Origin: Candidula unifasciata
Taxonomy: Eukaryota > Mollusca > Gastropoda > Stylommatophora > Geomitridae
Length of the DNA stretch: 64,000 bases
Direction of reading: 5' to 3'
NCBI GenBank assembly: GCA_905116865.2
Contig: CAJHNH020001151.1
Coordinates: forward strand, 12,501 to 76,500
The notes below the pieces were generated by a model that saw only the letters and a list, made by a program, of their open reading frames with translations, was not told where the DNA came from and did not search any database. Positions 10,431-23,023 of the stretch are shown here, in pieces (positions within the stretch are counted from its first letter, which is position 1; each line of letters starts with the position of its first letter). The translations under genes and the position numbers were made by a program.

Positions 10431-11330
10431 AAAAAGAAATATATAATAGATATAAATATACATTCTGATATATAAATAGAGAAACAGCAGCCCTGTAATA
10501 ATAGGGCCTTTTCTTACCAAAAGGTAAATTCGACACTTCGTGGGCACCTTTTGATGCATTTCCACTTCTGTTCTCTATCTTTGGAATGCCTCTCATCGTC
10601 AGGAGAGTAAAAGATCTATGGAACAGGCCCTCCTGTTTGCTTCGTACATAGTACTTTTCAGTGTCTCTGCTATTTCTGCTGCTCATCTTCTGCATGACGG
10701 ACTTCTGGCTCTTTTACCGTATAACATTGCTCTCTGTGGTGCCCTGTCTGATGCTAATCTTGTTATCTAGCCAAACTACTTGATGTGTTGTTTGCCGATA
10801 AAGTTCATTATTGGTTGTGTGCCAACTCCCCTCCACATATCATCGTTCTGAAGTCAATCTTTCCTTGTTGCACCTAGCATAGTGCGTAAACATTTCCTTT
10901 TTGTCATGACTATTTTCCTTCTGTCTTCTGAAGACAGTGTCCATGTTTGACATCGATGCCCCCCCCCCACCCCCAGCACTTTACACATATTGATGCCCCC
11001 ACCCCACCCAAGCCGTCTGAGCAGCATTATTGGCCCCTGGTCAAACCATTGTGCTGGACCCTAAGATAACCACTCACAGGAATTAAATGTAAAAATGGAA
11101 TATGTAAATAGCCACTTGACTGACACAGATTAGCAGGGAGTTCATATGCTCGTGGGGCTACAGAGCAATTGCCCATTGGGCCCCTGCGTTAAGGCGGCCC
11201 TGGTGCCCAATACAAATGTAATTCAAAATATTTTAAAAAATAAAAATAATAATAAGCGATAATATAGACATTTGTTTATAGAACTGTGCTATGAGTTATA
11301 TTATCTTCACAGCACTCTGGACACATCCAT
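10430..11330. other. Intergenic, mostly unrecognised
   Basis: A 140-codon minus frame at 10273-10695 is extended by the CAT run. Its non-repetitive part (MQKMSSRNSRD..., FGKKRPYYYRAA) matches nothing I know. Short poly-C tracts occur at about 10959-10976. Confidence 0.3.
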
Positions 11331-11539
11331 AGGCGCTCAGATTCTCCTCTCAACATATTCATCAGATCTACGTAAAGAAAATGAACCAGTAGCATGACGA
11401 TGGGAGCGATGACGGTGACAAAAGCTTTTATGTGGCTAGAATCACAGGACTATTCGTGTGTGTGCTGAGTGATTCTTTGAGCATAATCCGGCGGGTCGAG
11501 GCAGACTAATTACGCAGACAGTGGTTTGAGTCTTTGCAA

Positions 11540-11765
11540 AACTCTCCCGTGTGTGCAGTTACTTTCATATTCGCCCCAAGGTATGCAGGCGTTGTTGGTA
11601 ATGAGAGAGCTGATAGACTGGCAAGTGCTGCATTAGCTGAAGATGGCCGGCCTGTGGATCACGTAGACAATGTCATTGACCTTAGAGAGAGAGAGAGGGG
11701 GGACGTTCTGAGGATTTTGGAAGCAACATATCCACATCACTGCTAAGAATACGAGAATTGGGAGT
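11540..11765 (+). mobile_element. RNase H fragment of a LINE, left arm of an inverted duplication
   Basis: Encodes RYAGVVGNERADRLASAALA, carrying the RNase H GNE-x-AD-x-LA motif, then EDGRPVDHVDNVIDL. The segment 11668-11765 is repeated in reverse at about 11859-11958, so the two arms could form a ~95-bp stem with a ~95-nt loop. Confidence 0.65.
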
Positions 11766-11858
11766 AAAGATCAGCACAGCAAAGCATAGTGCCAGTCCTG
11801 TGTTGGTTAACAAGATTTCGTGTGCGTCCGGTGTGCTTCTCGTGTTTGGCTGTGCCGA

Positions 11859-11958
11859 TATTTACTTCCAATTCTCATATTCTTAGCAGTGATGTGGACA
11901 TGTTGCTTCCAAAATCCTCATAACGTCCTCTCTTTCTAAGGTCAGTGACAATATCTAC
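11859..11958 (-). repeat. Right arm of inverted duplication
   Basis: The reverse complement of this stretch matches 11668-11765. Examples are ccaattctcatattcttagc against gctaagaatacgagaattgg, and ttgcttccaaaatcctca against tgaggattttggaagcaa. The left arm has an expanded GA run (about 11686-11700) absent here. Confidence 0.7.
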
Positions 11959-12137
11959 ATAGAAGAGTTAAAATTACTAAATAAACAAGACATGGTTGCC
12001 TATCACCATATACTATTTTTTGAGTTGCTGCAGTGACAGGGGTGGGGGAATGTTGAGTACACAGATCCAGGGGAAGATAATTCTGCTTCCTATTCCTGAA
12101 TAATTTGAGAGTTATCGCTTGGTTTACGAGCTAAAAC

Positions 12138-13343
12138 CTGAGTTGCCATATTGGCATTTTGGATGCCAGATTTCACAAATTTGGCATAAGAAAATAAACT
12201 GACATATTTTGGCATATTTGGGTTTTTCCTCAATTTTCTTATAAAGATTTGTTCACATTTTCTTTATGGTTAGAAACACGCAGATTTACTAAAAGCAATA
12301 TAGACCTACATTTAACATATTTATTTCAATTTGACTTTGTTGTGATGTCCTGGTACGGACTAACGGAGATTCGCGCCTTGTCTTATTGTATTTTTCTGTC
12401 TTTCTAAACGGATCGTGACTTCGATAAACTAAGGCCCTCTGTATTTTATATTAATCTACTAGATTAAATGCGGGATGTAAAACCAAAACCCACCACTGAT
12501 ACCAAGTGATTCAGACTGTTCAGAAACTACTTGAGGGCATAAAATAGAGAGAATATAGACCTAGTTCTATCTGTGATAGATTTTATTATTTGTACCAATG
12601 GCCACGTCCTCCCCCCCCCCCCCCCAAATGGAAAGCATTTTATGATATCGCAATTATAATAGTAACTGGAAGAAAACATACCCACGGCTCAAAAGTCTTC
12701 AGACTGATCAGAGATAGCATATTACAAGCTGTGTCAGTGCACTGTTGCACCAAGAATTAGTAGCATATCAAATCGTGAAAAATCCGAAAAACACAGGATT
12801 AAAACTCCATCAAAAAGCCAGTCACAGCTTATTACAACTCCTAGGCAAAGTAATGATAAAGTTAAAGGCATTAGAGTTGCAACTTGCTGTAGGCATGACC
12901 TGTCAGTGTGCAATAGGCACAATTGATCATCTAAGAGAAATCACGAGAGCTCATGGTCGGGGGAGTATTTTGGAGCACATACAGTTGCATAGAACTAAAT
13001 GTTCATGCCTAATAAAAAAATATTTTATTGCCTGCACTTAAAGATGTCCTTATTGATGATTTTCAGAAAAAAATAAATATACAAGAATAAACATACAAGA
13101 AATTTGCCATCATTATAGATGAGTTGCAAAGACTTCATCCCATTTGAGAAAATGCTTAAAGATTTTGCATCCAAAAAGGTTTACGCTGTATCGTCCACCG
13201 GTTCCAGTGAGGATGACAGTGAAGAATTCAATCTAGAGCTTTTGATGTGAAGTGAGTACAATGTTACACTTTATTTGGCATTTTCTGGCATATTTTGGGT
13301 AATGGTTTGGCATAAAATGAAATTTTTTTATCTGGCAACCCTG
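12138..13343. mobile_element. hAT-like non-autonomous or decayed DNA transposon
   Basis: Flanked by a perfect 8-bp direct repeat GCTAAAAC (12130-12137 and 13344-13351). The termini are inverted: CTGAGTTGCCA at the left and CAGGGTTGCCA in the right end's complement (9 of 11 match). Subterminal TTTGGCATA-type motifs recur near both ends. An 8-bp duplication with CAGGG termini is typical of hAT elements. The interior has only broken frames, so no transposase is called. Confidence 0.7.
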
Positions 13344-13606
13344 GCTAAAACCTGTATGTTTGTTTAAGTTGCCTCTACAATGGTAATAGTAATACATATT
13401 GTTTTCGAAACTGACGCTGAACATAGCTGCAATATAAAGTGCATAAAACAGATCCCTCACTCTCCAGATCTGTATTTTACTATAAGTAAACTTGTGTTGT
13501 TGATTTTCAGGAAATACCGAAATATAATCAATCAAAATATTAACATTAAATAATGAATTAATTTATAAGTATAATTATTGATGTGGATTTTGTAATCTTC
13601 TCTTTT

Positions 13607-14160
13607 TCTTCTTCTTCTTCTTCTTCTTCTTCTTCTTCTTCTTCTTCTTCTTCTTCTTCTTCTTCTTCTTCTTCTTCTTCGGGTGTCGAGGGCGATATAT
13701 ATACCTAAGTAGGTTCTGCTTCTTGTTCTTCTGGCCTCAATATGTCATTCTCTTCTGGTAGGGATGGCCGCTATAGTCACCATAGTCATAGACACAATTG
13801 TTGTAGATATAATAGAGTTTCTTTGAATTCGCTTGTTGTCTTTCCATCTTGTTCTTGGCCTACGTCACGACTTATATCCTTTCTCCTCTTTTAATTTTAG
13901 AGCATGCCTTGGTCTTGTATTTTGTCACAAAGCATTCTTATTGTCTCTGTTGATTTGCTGTGTACTTTTAAATTAGTTCTTTGCTGACTTTTTCTCTTAT
14001 GATTATCATCTCTAATTTTATCTCTTCTGGTCACTCCTGCAAAATTTCTGAGACATCTAATTTCTGTGTTTACAAATTTGTCTGGTTTGGTAGCGATTAT
14101 AATATTTATAAATTGTCATGATTTCTTCAGTGTAACGTTGGTGTCCATTGCAGACTTCAA
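13607..14160 (-). mobile_element. (TTC)n tail and decayed LINE
   Basis: A (TTC)24 run (13607-13680) is followed by sequence shared with 62380-62640 (tgttctgcttcttgytcttctgg and cttgttcttggyc). On the minus strand this gives a LINE-like body ending in a (GAA)n tail. Frames are broken and no motif is clean. A 25-nt poly-A run follows at 14160-14185. Confidence 0.45.
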
Positions 14161-14374
14161 AAAAAAAAAAAAAAAAAAAAAAAAAGAAAAGGAATCTGCA
14201 GGTCTTTATTAGTTGGGAAACCCTGCATTAGAGTATACATCTCTTTGTCTCAAGTACAGGGTTATTCAAAATGATGAACATGCTAACAATACCTTTAGTA
14301 CTACCCAGCAACTCGACATATGTTTCTGGATCATAAAATACAAGTTAAGTATCTTTTCCATGCTTTCAGGCATA

Positions 14375-14810
14375 TAGGGCTAGACCTTCTTCTTCGCATT
14401 CACCAGATGCAAACTCTGGCAGGAAATTCTGGTTGTTCATCCACCTCTGGACTTTAGGCTTGTTTCAGAACCTGAGTGTTACGTGCACATCCATTTTACA
14501 GATCTGACTTATGTGTGTGTATACTGTTGGTTCCTTGTTGCCTCTCAGGCAGATGCTCTCAGACTTCAAAGGAAACCCCCAATTTGTCGACTCTTATGAC
14601 ATGCTTGTTGGGGAGGCAGTGGGTCTATTCTTGTTTCCCCACAGTTGGGCTCTGGAACCCACATGGGGCTAGACCTATATTTTACAGACCAGTCTTCACT
14701 TGGTGGGTGATGGGTTCAACATTATGCCGGCCCCCTTTACTTCCTCGGACTGTTCCTGGTACCCACTCAAGGCTGGGTCAACCTGAGAACCATGGTTATT
14801 TGTTTCTGGA
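14375..14810 (-). mobile_element. Composite SINE-T / SINE-A
   Basis: On + , 14383-14670 is a good SINE-A copy (TTC start, ctggttgttcatccacctct, aggcagatgctct, acatgcttgttggggaggc, ggaacccacatgg). It then passes without a gap into the SINE-T body (ctagacctatattttacaga, gccggccccctttactt, gtacccactcaaggctggg). On the minus strand the order is therefore SINE-T body then SINE-A with a GAA tail. Confidence 0.7.
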
Positions 14811-15002
14811 TCATTTCAAAGTTAATTTGATGTTCGTGGTTTTTTTTTCTTTTACCTACATATATTATGTAAACTCATTCCATACAAAGCAGCTCACTGT
14901 ACATTTATCATTCAGTCCAAAGAGAACATACTTGTCTGATTTTCTGTTTCTGACATACAGTTTTTACATCACCTCCTTCAAAATATATTGTTAGCTTTGT
15001 TC

Positions 15003-15365
15003 TGTCATTACTGGCTGAAGAGAAAATTCTTTGTATTTCAAATATTAGTTTTTGTCCCATACTGTCTCTGTTGAACACATTCCAAAAAGAACATTACTGG
15101 CTGGGACTCAAAGAGTAAATCCTTTTTATTTCAAATATTAGTTTCTATCCCATACTGTCTCTGTTGAACATATTCAGATAAGATCTGGCTGGGACTCAAA
15201 GAGTAAATCCTTTGTATTTCAAATATTAGTTTCTGTTCCATACTGTCTCTGTTAAACACATTCAGATAAGATCATTAATGGCTGGGACTCAAAGAGTAAA
15301 TCCTTTGTATCTAAAATATTAAAATTCTGTCCCATACTATCTGTGTCGAACACATTCAGACCTGA
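15003..15365 (+). repeat. About 90-bp tandem repeat, four copies
   Basis: Units begin with tggctg(ggactcaaagag) at about 15010, 15099, 15187 and 15281, and contain ttcaaatattagtttctgt, ccatactgtctctgttgaac and acattcagataagatc. Copies are 85-92% alike by eye. It is non-coding. Confidence 0.8.
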
Positions 15366-15369
15366 ATGT

Positions 15370-16420
15370 TTATTCCTTTAAGCCTAACTCCTTGGGAGGG
15401 AGAAGGTTAAAGTAAGAACTGCTTGGTACTAAAAGTAATTCAGGACTTAAAATAATATAGCTGTGTGACACAAACAGTTTGGATAAAAATAAAACAAATT
15501 AGTGTAACATGAATTGGGGTCTCCATGGTCAAGCTATGAATTTTGCGCTGTGAAGCTGGTGGATTCGTTTCACAGCAATGTTATTCGGTTCATGAGTGCA
15601 ATTTATATGGGGATCCCTGAAGATTGTTGCCAGAGCTACAGAGTCGTGCTTTGTGTGATGCTCTTGGCAGGTGGCAAGCTGTTCTGTGGAGAGAGACTGA
15701 GCTATATTAGGTAAAACCCAGTGCAGTGAAGTCGATTCTCTCCCCTTTAACCTTTTAACCTTTTAATTAATATATGGATGAAGCACAGAATGCTTAGAAA
15801 TGTTCACCCTGAATAGAATAACCAATGAACTTAGTAAGTTCCTTGGCACTGAAAGAGTTAATATAAAATGTATGAATGTGATTGCATTTTTTGAGCACAT
15901 TGAGGAAGATACTGACCTTATTGTAAGAAGAGAAAATGCAGGCTGAAAACTTAATGTTATGGCAGGGCCTACCTTGCCTTTTGCCTTGACTGGCAGCTGG
16001 TCTAGGAGGAAAGCACTGACAGGCGGACAGGTGGAGCACTCCTCCTCTGATGCAGCAGCTTCTACAGCTTGTTTTGTCCCAACATATAGGTGTTACCTTT
16101 CCTTTGGAGTAAACAGAGCAGGCAGAGAGAGGGATCAGTTTGCATGGGCAACATTTGGTCTCTGCAGTATTACCCAGGCTTAGTGCTTTAGAGAGGAGGT
16201 AACCTTATCCCTGACCTTAATTGCCCACTATAACCCCCTTCACCATGGGCTTCCCCCCTCCCCCCCCCCCAATCACCATAGGCTGTACCACCCCATCACC
16301 ATTGACTGTACCTCCCATGCTTCTCTATAGTACAGTATAACACTAGCATCTAGAAAGATGGAAAAGGTGCCAGTGATTACATATATTTTAATTAACATAC
16401 TGTATTTTTATCTCACTGTT
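15370..16420. other. Upstream region of the zinc-finger gene
   Basis: No convincing promoter or 5' exon can be fixed. A GT donor-like AG/GTAAAA stands at 15710. The part 16030-16230 shares ccaacatat..ggt, tacctttcctttgga, aggcttagtgct and ctgaccttaattg with 47380-47540, so it is a dispersed repeat. A C-run lies at 16254-16270. Confidence 0.35.
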
Positions 16421-16482
16421 TAGATGTGGACTGACTGAAACTACAACATGAGAGTTTAGTGAGCCTGCATTTACTTTCAACA

Positions 16483-18991
16483 ATGAGTATGAATTCCGAG
16501 AAGGATGAGTTTGATGTTTTGACATTCACTCTGAAACTTGAAAGCAGCGCTGAATCATTCTGGGAGCTTCTGAAGAGAACCAAGCATTTTCATGTTTCTT
16601 TGTCTTCCTTTGAAGTGATTTGCAGCATTACAAAATTCTTATTAGAAAATAAGGAACTTTCTGAACCTTGTGCTACAAAATACGGGCTTAACAGCAAAGT
16701 CTTAAGGGTCAGCAAAAAAGGTTTAAAATCTGATGAAACTAAAGAACCTCATTACACAGCAATATTATCAAATGTTTTTACTAATGTTGATATCAAAGAA
16801 AAAGAATCTAAAAATGAACAACCTAAACAAGTGGTCATGTGTGAGAATATTGCTGCTGCTGATGATGAGATGAACAGAAAGGACACTACTGTTGGGACTT
16901 CAGAGTTAGTCAGAGAAGCATTGCTGCAGGCAGCAGATATTCAAGACTTTACCTATAGCGACCGAAGCAGTGTGAGTGTAGGAAAGGATTATAAAAGAAG
17001 TTCAAGCCGAGAGAAACAATACGCTTGCAGCATTTGTCAAAAAGCCTTCCTGCGTCCTTACCTTGTTAGAAGACACCTGGAGACGAATCACAATAAAAAA
17101 GAAATACTCCAGAAAGGCGAGCAGTACATCGTTGTCAAGTGTAAGGGAATGAAAGAATTATTTCCCTTTGCTTGTTCTTTATGTGGAAAGAAATTTAAAG
17201 AAAAGCGCTATTTACACAATCATTATAAATTTCATGTAGGTCAGAAAAGATTTGCTTGCAAGATCTGCACCAGGGAATTTCTTTGGCTATGTCATATTAA
17301 GAAACATGTGAAAGAAGTTCATAACAGAGGTAATGAAATTACTAATTTTGATCAGTATGTTAAAAAACTAACCCCCTTGGACACCAGCTCAGGTCGTGTT
17401 TCTGCTAACGGAAGTGCTATGAATACGGAGCGAGCAACATTATTTTCATGTAATTACTGTGACAAGAAGTTCAACCAGAAGCATGTTTTAAAAATGCACC
17501 TGCTTCAAAAACATTCATTTGGTTCTGACTTGCCAGATGTTAAAACATTCCCAAAGGAAAGTTGTAAAATTCAGAGCAGGCTAGGTTATAAAGTTCAGAC
17601 ATCAAATAAGAAAACACACAGCTTCTCATCTGATGTCCTACGAGAAAGTTTCATTGTCACATCAGCTGAAGTAACTGAAGATATAATACGAGATTCATCT
17701 GCAGAGACGACCACTGATAAATCAAAGTCATTTAGTTGCAGTTATTGTGAGAAGTGCTTCACTGAGAAAATTCTTGCCGAACTTCATACATTTTTAACCC
17801 ATGAGCAGGACAGGCTAGATACATTAACAGATGGGAATGGACAGTATACATGCCCTGTATGTGAGAAAAAAATAAGTGCCAAGCGTAATTTTAAAGCACA
17901 TTTACATATACATGTGAAGGAGAGATATTTTGTCTGCACTGTCTGCAACAAGTCTTTCTTATGGCACAGCTGCGCAACACGACATGTTAAAACACATGGC
18001 CTTGTGGATGTGAATCAGTATATGAAAATTATTGCTTCGGATAATCTCTTTAGTGAGAAGATAACTTGTGAGGAACAACGGTTACAAACTGAGCATGAAA
18101 TTAAAGAACAAATAGTGTCTCTAGAAACGTTTTGCTATGGAGATAGTTCAAACAGAAAAGAGGTTGGTAATGAAACTGCCGTTATTAAAGACGTTGAAGC
18201 TGAGGGAGATCAAAATATTGTTAGAGAGTCACCAGGTTGTACCGTATGCAGTCGTTGCTGTAGGGGTTTCATGACGCATACATCATGGAAAGAACATATA
18301 AAAACATGCTCAGCTCAAAATCAGTACAAGTGTTTGTTGTGCTTGATGCCGTTTCCTACAAAGTGCAGTGCACATAGACATCTCCGCAGAGTCCACAACA
18401 AAGAAAGTGATGAAATTGATGAGCTTCTAGAAGAAGATTCCCCTCAGAGGAATCATACTGCATTGCTGAATGATCCAGAAGGCTTAACTCATTCAGAGTG
18501 CCATTTTATGTGTTCAGTGTGTAAAAAATTCTTCAGGGAGAGGCGTTATTTAAGACAGCACATGTGGACTCACAGACGACAGTGGATGCATCGATGCAAG
18601 CACTGTGCCAGATATTTCACCAAGAAACAGTTTCTGCATGAGCACATGGTTAACAGGCATCCTTTAGGAAACTTGCATAACACCAATAGCATGGTAAAAA
18701 ATGATTGTCTGCAGACATCTGTGGAGGATGTTTCAGACTCCCACCTCTGTGCAGTTTGTGGTGACTGTAATGCAGAAATGACCCCTGAAGGTCACATGTG
18801 CCTGTCATGTAAGGATACCAGGGTCAGAGGTGACATTTTAACCTGTGGGGTTTGTGGCATTAAAATGAAGAACAAACATGACCTAGTTGTCCACTCAAGG
18901 ACTCATGAAGTCAGAGAGCACAAGTGTGATGTCTGTCAGAAGGTCTATAAGCAAAAGAAACTGCTGGATGTACATAAAAAAGAACATTTAG
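16483..18991 (+). CDS. Zinc-finger gene, coding exon 1
   Basis: Encodes residues 1-836 plus one base of 837. It holds about 14 finger-like modules, from YACSIC (residue 180) to HKCDVC near the end. One module (CSRCCRGF...HIKTC) ends in Cys, a C2HC variant. Between fingers, residues 756-776 (CAVCGDC...CLSC) form a CxxC-CxxC pair that is not C2H2. The donor is G/GTAATT. Without splicing the frame continues 26 codons to TAA 19069-19071. Confidence 0.9.
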
Positions 18992-21900
18992 GTAATTCTG
19001 ATTCTTCTAAATTTAGTATATTTTCTTCTTTTTCTCCTCCTCCTCCTTCTTTTTCTTCTTCTGTTTTGTAATTAAATTGTGTGCGTTTAACCCAGTGCTG
19101 GAATATTTGCACCTTTTGCTGATATATCCAGCTTCTTTTGAGCATTTTTTAAAAACTCGGTTTGTCTTCTGTTCTTGCTCTTCTTTCTCTTCTTCTTCTT
19201 CTTCTTCATCGTCTTCTTCTTTTTCTTCTTCTTCTTCTTCTTCTTCTTCTTCTTCTTCTTCTTTTTCTTCTACTACTACTACTTCTTCTTCACGTTCTTC
19301 TGAAAAGTTCTGGTTTTTTGCCAATTTTTTAACTTTAGTCTTGTTCCAGAACCATAGTTTTGCGTGCACATCCATTTTACAGATCTGACATTTTTGTATG
19401 CATAGTGTTGGTTTCTATCCTCTAAGGCAGATGAACTCTGACTTTCATTGAAAAATCTTGAATTAGTCTACTCTTATAACATACTTGTGGGGCAGGAAAG
19501 GAGAGGGGGGGGGGGGGGTCAGTGGGTCCATTTCTGTTGGTTATCATGCTGGCTACCTTTACTTCTCAGAATTTTATCTGGTACCCAGAGTAGTTTGGGT
19601 CGACCTTGGAGCCGAGGTCAGTTGTGGGGAAAAAATTACACCTTGGTGGATCTTTTTTTTTTTTTTCAATTCAAAGGTTAGGTCAGGCTCATATTTTTGT
19701 GCATTTTTCCTTTTCAAGACACACATATCTTCGAACCGTTACACAGATCAGTTTTGTATTTCAATTCAAAGGTTAGGTCGGGCTCATATTTTTGTGCATT
19801 TTTCCTTTTCAAGACAGACATATCTTAGGACAGTTACACAGATAAGTTTTGTATTTCAGTTCAAAGGTTAGGTCAGGCTCATATTTTTGTGCATTTTTCC
19901 TTTTCAAGACAGACATAACTTTGGACAGTTACACATATCTTTTGACAGTTACACATATCTTTTGACAGTTACACATATCTTTTGACAGTTACACATATCT
20001 TTTGACAGTTACACATATCTTTTGACAGTTACACATATCTTTTGACAGTTACACATATCTTTTGACAGTTACACATATCTTTGGACAGTTACACATATCT
20101 TTGGACAGTTACACATATCTTTGGACAGTTACACATATCTTTGAACAGTTACACATATCTTTGGTCAGTTACACATATCTTTGGACAGTTACACATATCT
20201 TTGGACAGTTACACATATCTTTGGTCAGTTACACATATCTTTGGGCAGTTACACATATCTTTATACAGTTACACATAACTTTGGACAGTTACACATAACT
20301 TTGGACAGTTACACATAACTTTGGGCAGTTACACATATCTTTGGGCAGTTACACATATCTTTGGACAGTTACACATATCTTTGGACAGTTACACATATCT
20401 TTATACAGTTACACATATCTTTGGACAGTTACACATATCTTTGGGCAGTTACACATATCTTTGGACAGTTACACATATCTTTTGACAGATACACATATCT
20501 TTTGACAGTTACACATATCTTTGGTCAGTTACACATATCTTTTGACAGTTACACATATCTTTGGGCAGTTACACATATCTTTGGGCAGTTACACATATCT
20601 TTGGACAGTTACACATATCTTTGGGCAGTTACACATATCTTTGGACAGTTACACATATCTTTGGACAGTTACACATATCTTTGGGCAGTTACACATAACT
20701 TTGGACAGTTACACATATCTTTGGGCAGTTACACATAACTTTGGACAGTTACACATATCTTTGGGCAGTTACACCTATCTTTGGGCAGTTACACATAACT
20801 TTGGTCAGTTACACATATTTTTGGGCAGTTACACATAACTTTGGACAGTTACACATATCTTTGGGCAGTTACACATAACTTTGGACAGTTACACATATCT
20901 TTGGGCAGTTACACATAACTTTGGACAGTTACACATATCTTTGGACAGTTACACATAACTTTGGACAGTTACACATATCTTTGGGCAGTTACACATATCT
21001 TTGGGCAGTTACACATAACTTTGGGCAGTTACACATAACTTTGGACAGTTACACATATTTGGACAGTTACACATATCTTTGGACAGTTACACATATCTTT
21101 TGACAATTACACATATAAGTTTTGTACTCATCTTTGTCTTCTTTTTTATGTTCACCGACTAACTCTGGCGGAAAGTTCTGGTTGTTTGTCTACTTCTGGA
21201 CTTGATTTAGAACTTGAGTTTTGCCTGCAGATGTCTTCCAGATCTGCCTTATTTTTATGTAGACTGATTGGTTCCTTGCCTCTCTGGCAGATGCACTCCA
21301 TCTTTGAAGGAGACACCCCTAATTGGTCAATTTTTACAAAATGCTTGTTAATTCTTTCAGGCCCATGCATTTTATCAGACTTGGCCCACATTAATTTCCC
21401 TTTACAAAAATGGCAGAGGGGGTGACATACAAAAAAAGGCAAAAGAGAATGTTATATACTTCTAAACACTATAAATGTATATATGTTTTTAAAAAGAAAT
21501 GAATGTACATTTTGAATATGATAATAAGTATATGTTTAATACTGTTATAGTTAGTTAGAAAGAAGAAATCAGCAGGTTTTAATTTCACAACAAAATATTT
21601 TTACAAAAACATTCTTCACTTACCATGGTTTTGCAGCCATAAGAGCAGTGAATATCAAAATTTGTTCAATTTCCTAACATATTCCAAAGTTATAATGAGT
21701 TTCTGGATTAGTTTAGCACTCAGAGGCTCTTAGTTATCACAGAGTGCTGAACAAAATTTCAGAGACAAAATGGCAGAAAAATTGACCATTACACACACAC
21801 CATTTTCTAATTACTTTGTACAATTATATACAGGCTGTAGCTGCAATGATTTCAATGTAGCTTAGCCATAGTATAAAACTGTCTATTTGTTTAGAGCACT

Positions 21901-22981
21901 TTCCTTCGCTAACACCCTATATACAGTAGCAGTGGAACATTCTCTGTGTCCGACTCGACAGAATTGCTAGATTGCTAAACAGCTGATCACTCAGCTGCAG
22001 TATTTTAAACATCCGATTCACTTTCCGGAAAATCAAAATTTTCATTATCATTATCAGAATTAAAAACATCTGACTGAAACAATTTCTGAGCTTTGGCCAC
22101 AGAAAGATGCATGTACTTGTGGTTGGATCACTGGTGTCCATGGCGTCGAACACGAAATTACAAAATGCATGGTCTGGAAGGTAATGAGATCAGTTTGTGA
22201 CTAGATGTGGCAGAATAAAGGCTCCTGTACAAAGAAAAAATGTTAAAGTGACCTTCCCTGGATACTTTAAAAGTAGGTCAGAAAATTAGAAACAAAAACG
22301 GAGCCATGTTCGAAGCAGTGTGTACGGGACACACGATCGACGCTCACAGTGTTATTTGGGCAAATTGGAACATCTCAGTCAACACTCACAGCATTGCTCT
22401 GGCCTTAAAGAGTTAAGCGGGGCAGTTTGTCTACCCCCCCCCCCCCCCCTCCTCCCAGGAGACCCCAGAATCCACACTGGGATTTATAATAATTTTTGCT
22501 GAAACAAGTGTGTATGTTTGTCATTGCAGGGGAGAAACCTTTCTGCTGCGAAACATGTGGGCTAAGGTTTGCATCCAGTGAAAGGTTACGATTTCACAAC
22601 TACAACGTCCATTCTGAGAGGTTGAGGAGGAATGCAATCAAGTTCTATGCCTCATCTCTGTGTCCAGTCTGTGACAGTGTGAGGCTGTTGTTTGCATATT
22701 TTTTTTATATATGACAACATACACAAAAAACTCCTGTTAAAAACTGAGAGTGTAGGAGTGGCGTGGGGGATCTGGCAGATGCTCAACACTCTAGGAGGAG
22801 TTAAACAGAAAGATAGTCACAATATTAACGGTACCATGGAATGGGAAGTCCACACTTTTGCTGAAGATGGCGTGCTTATGGGAATATCCAGAGGGCTGTG
22901 GTTTGGGTTTTTAACTCATAACTGAGAAAAACTTACATAAACACACACGCACGCACAACGCCCGTCTGCAAGCCCGCCCTC

Positions 22982-23023
<42 letters not shown>

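Noticed and set aside
16459..19071. Single-exon 870-residue zinc-finger gene starting at 16459
   Set aside because: The codon at 16459 is GTG; the first ATG in frame is 16483. The 3' end past 18991 is intronic, as shown by a donor, a restored HLGEKP linker and matching downstream finger exons.
20062..21103. Long open frames (up to 125 codons) across the 20-bp array
   Set aside because: A 20-bp period cycles all three frames through the same peptide set (SYTYLW/VTHIFGQ/LHISL). Openness follows from the unit lacking stop codons, not from selection.
19921..21115. CRISPR-like look of regular short repeats
   Set aside because: Units are contiguous with no unique spacers, and the context is a eukaryotic intron.
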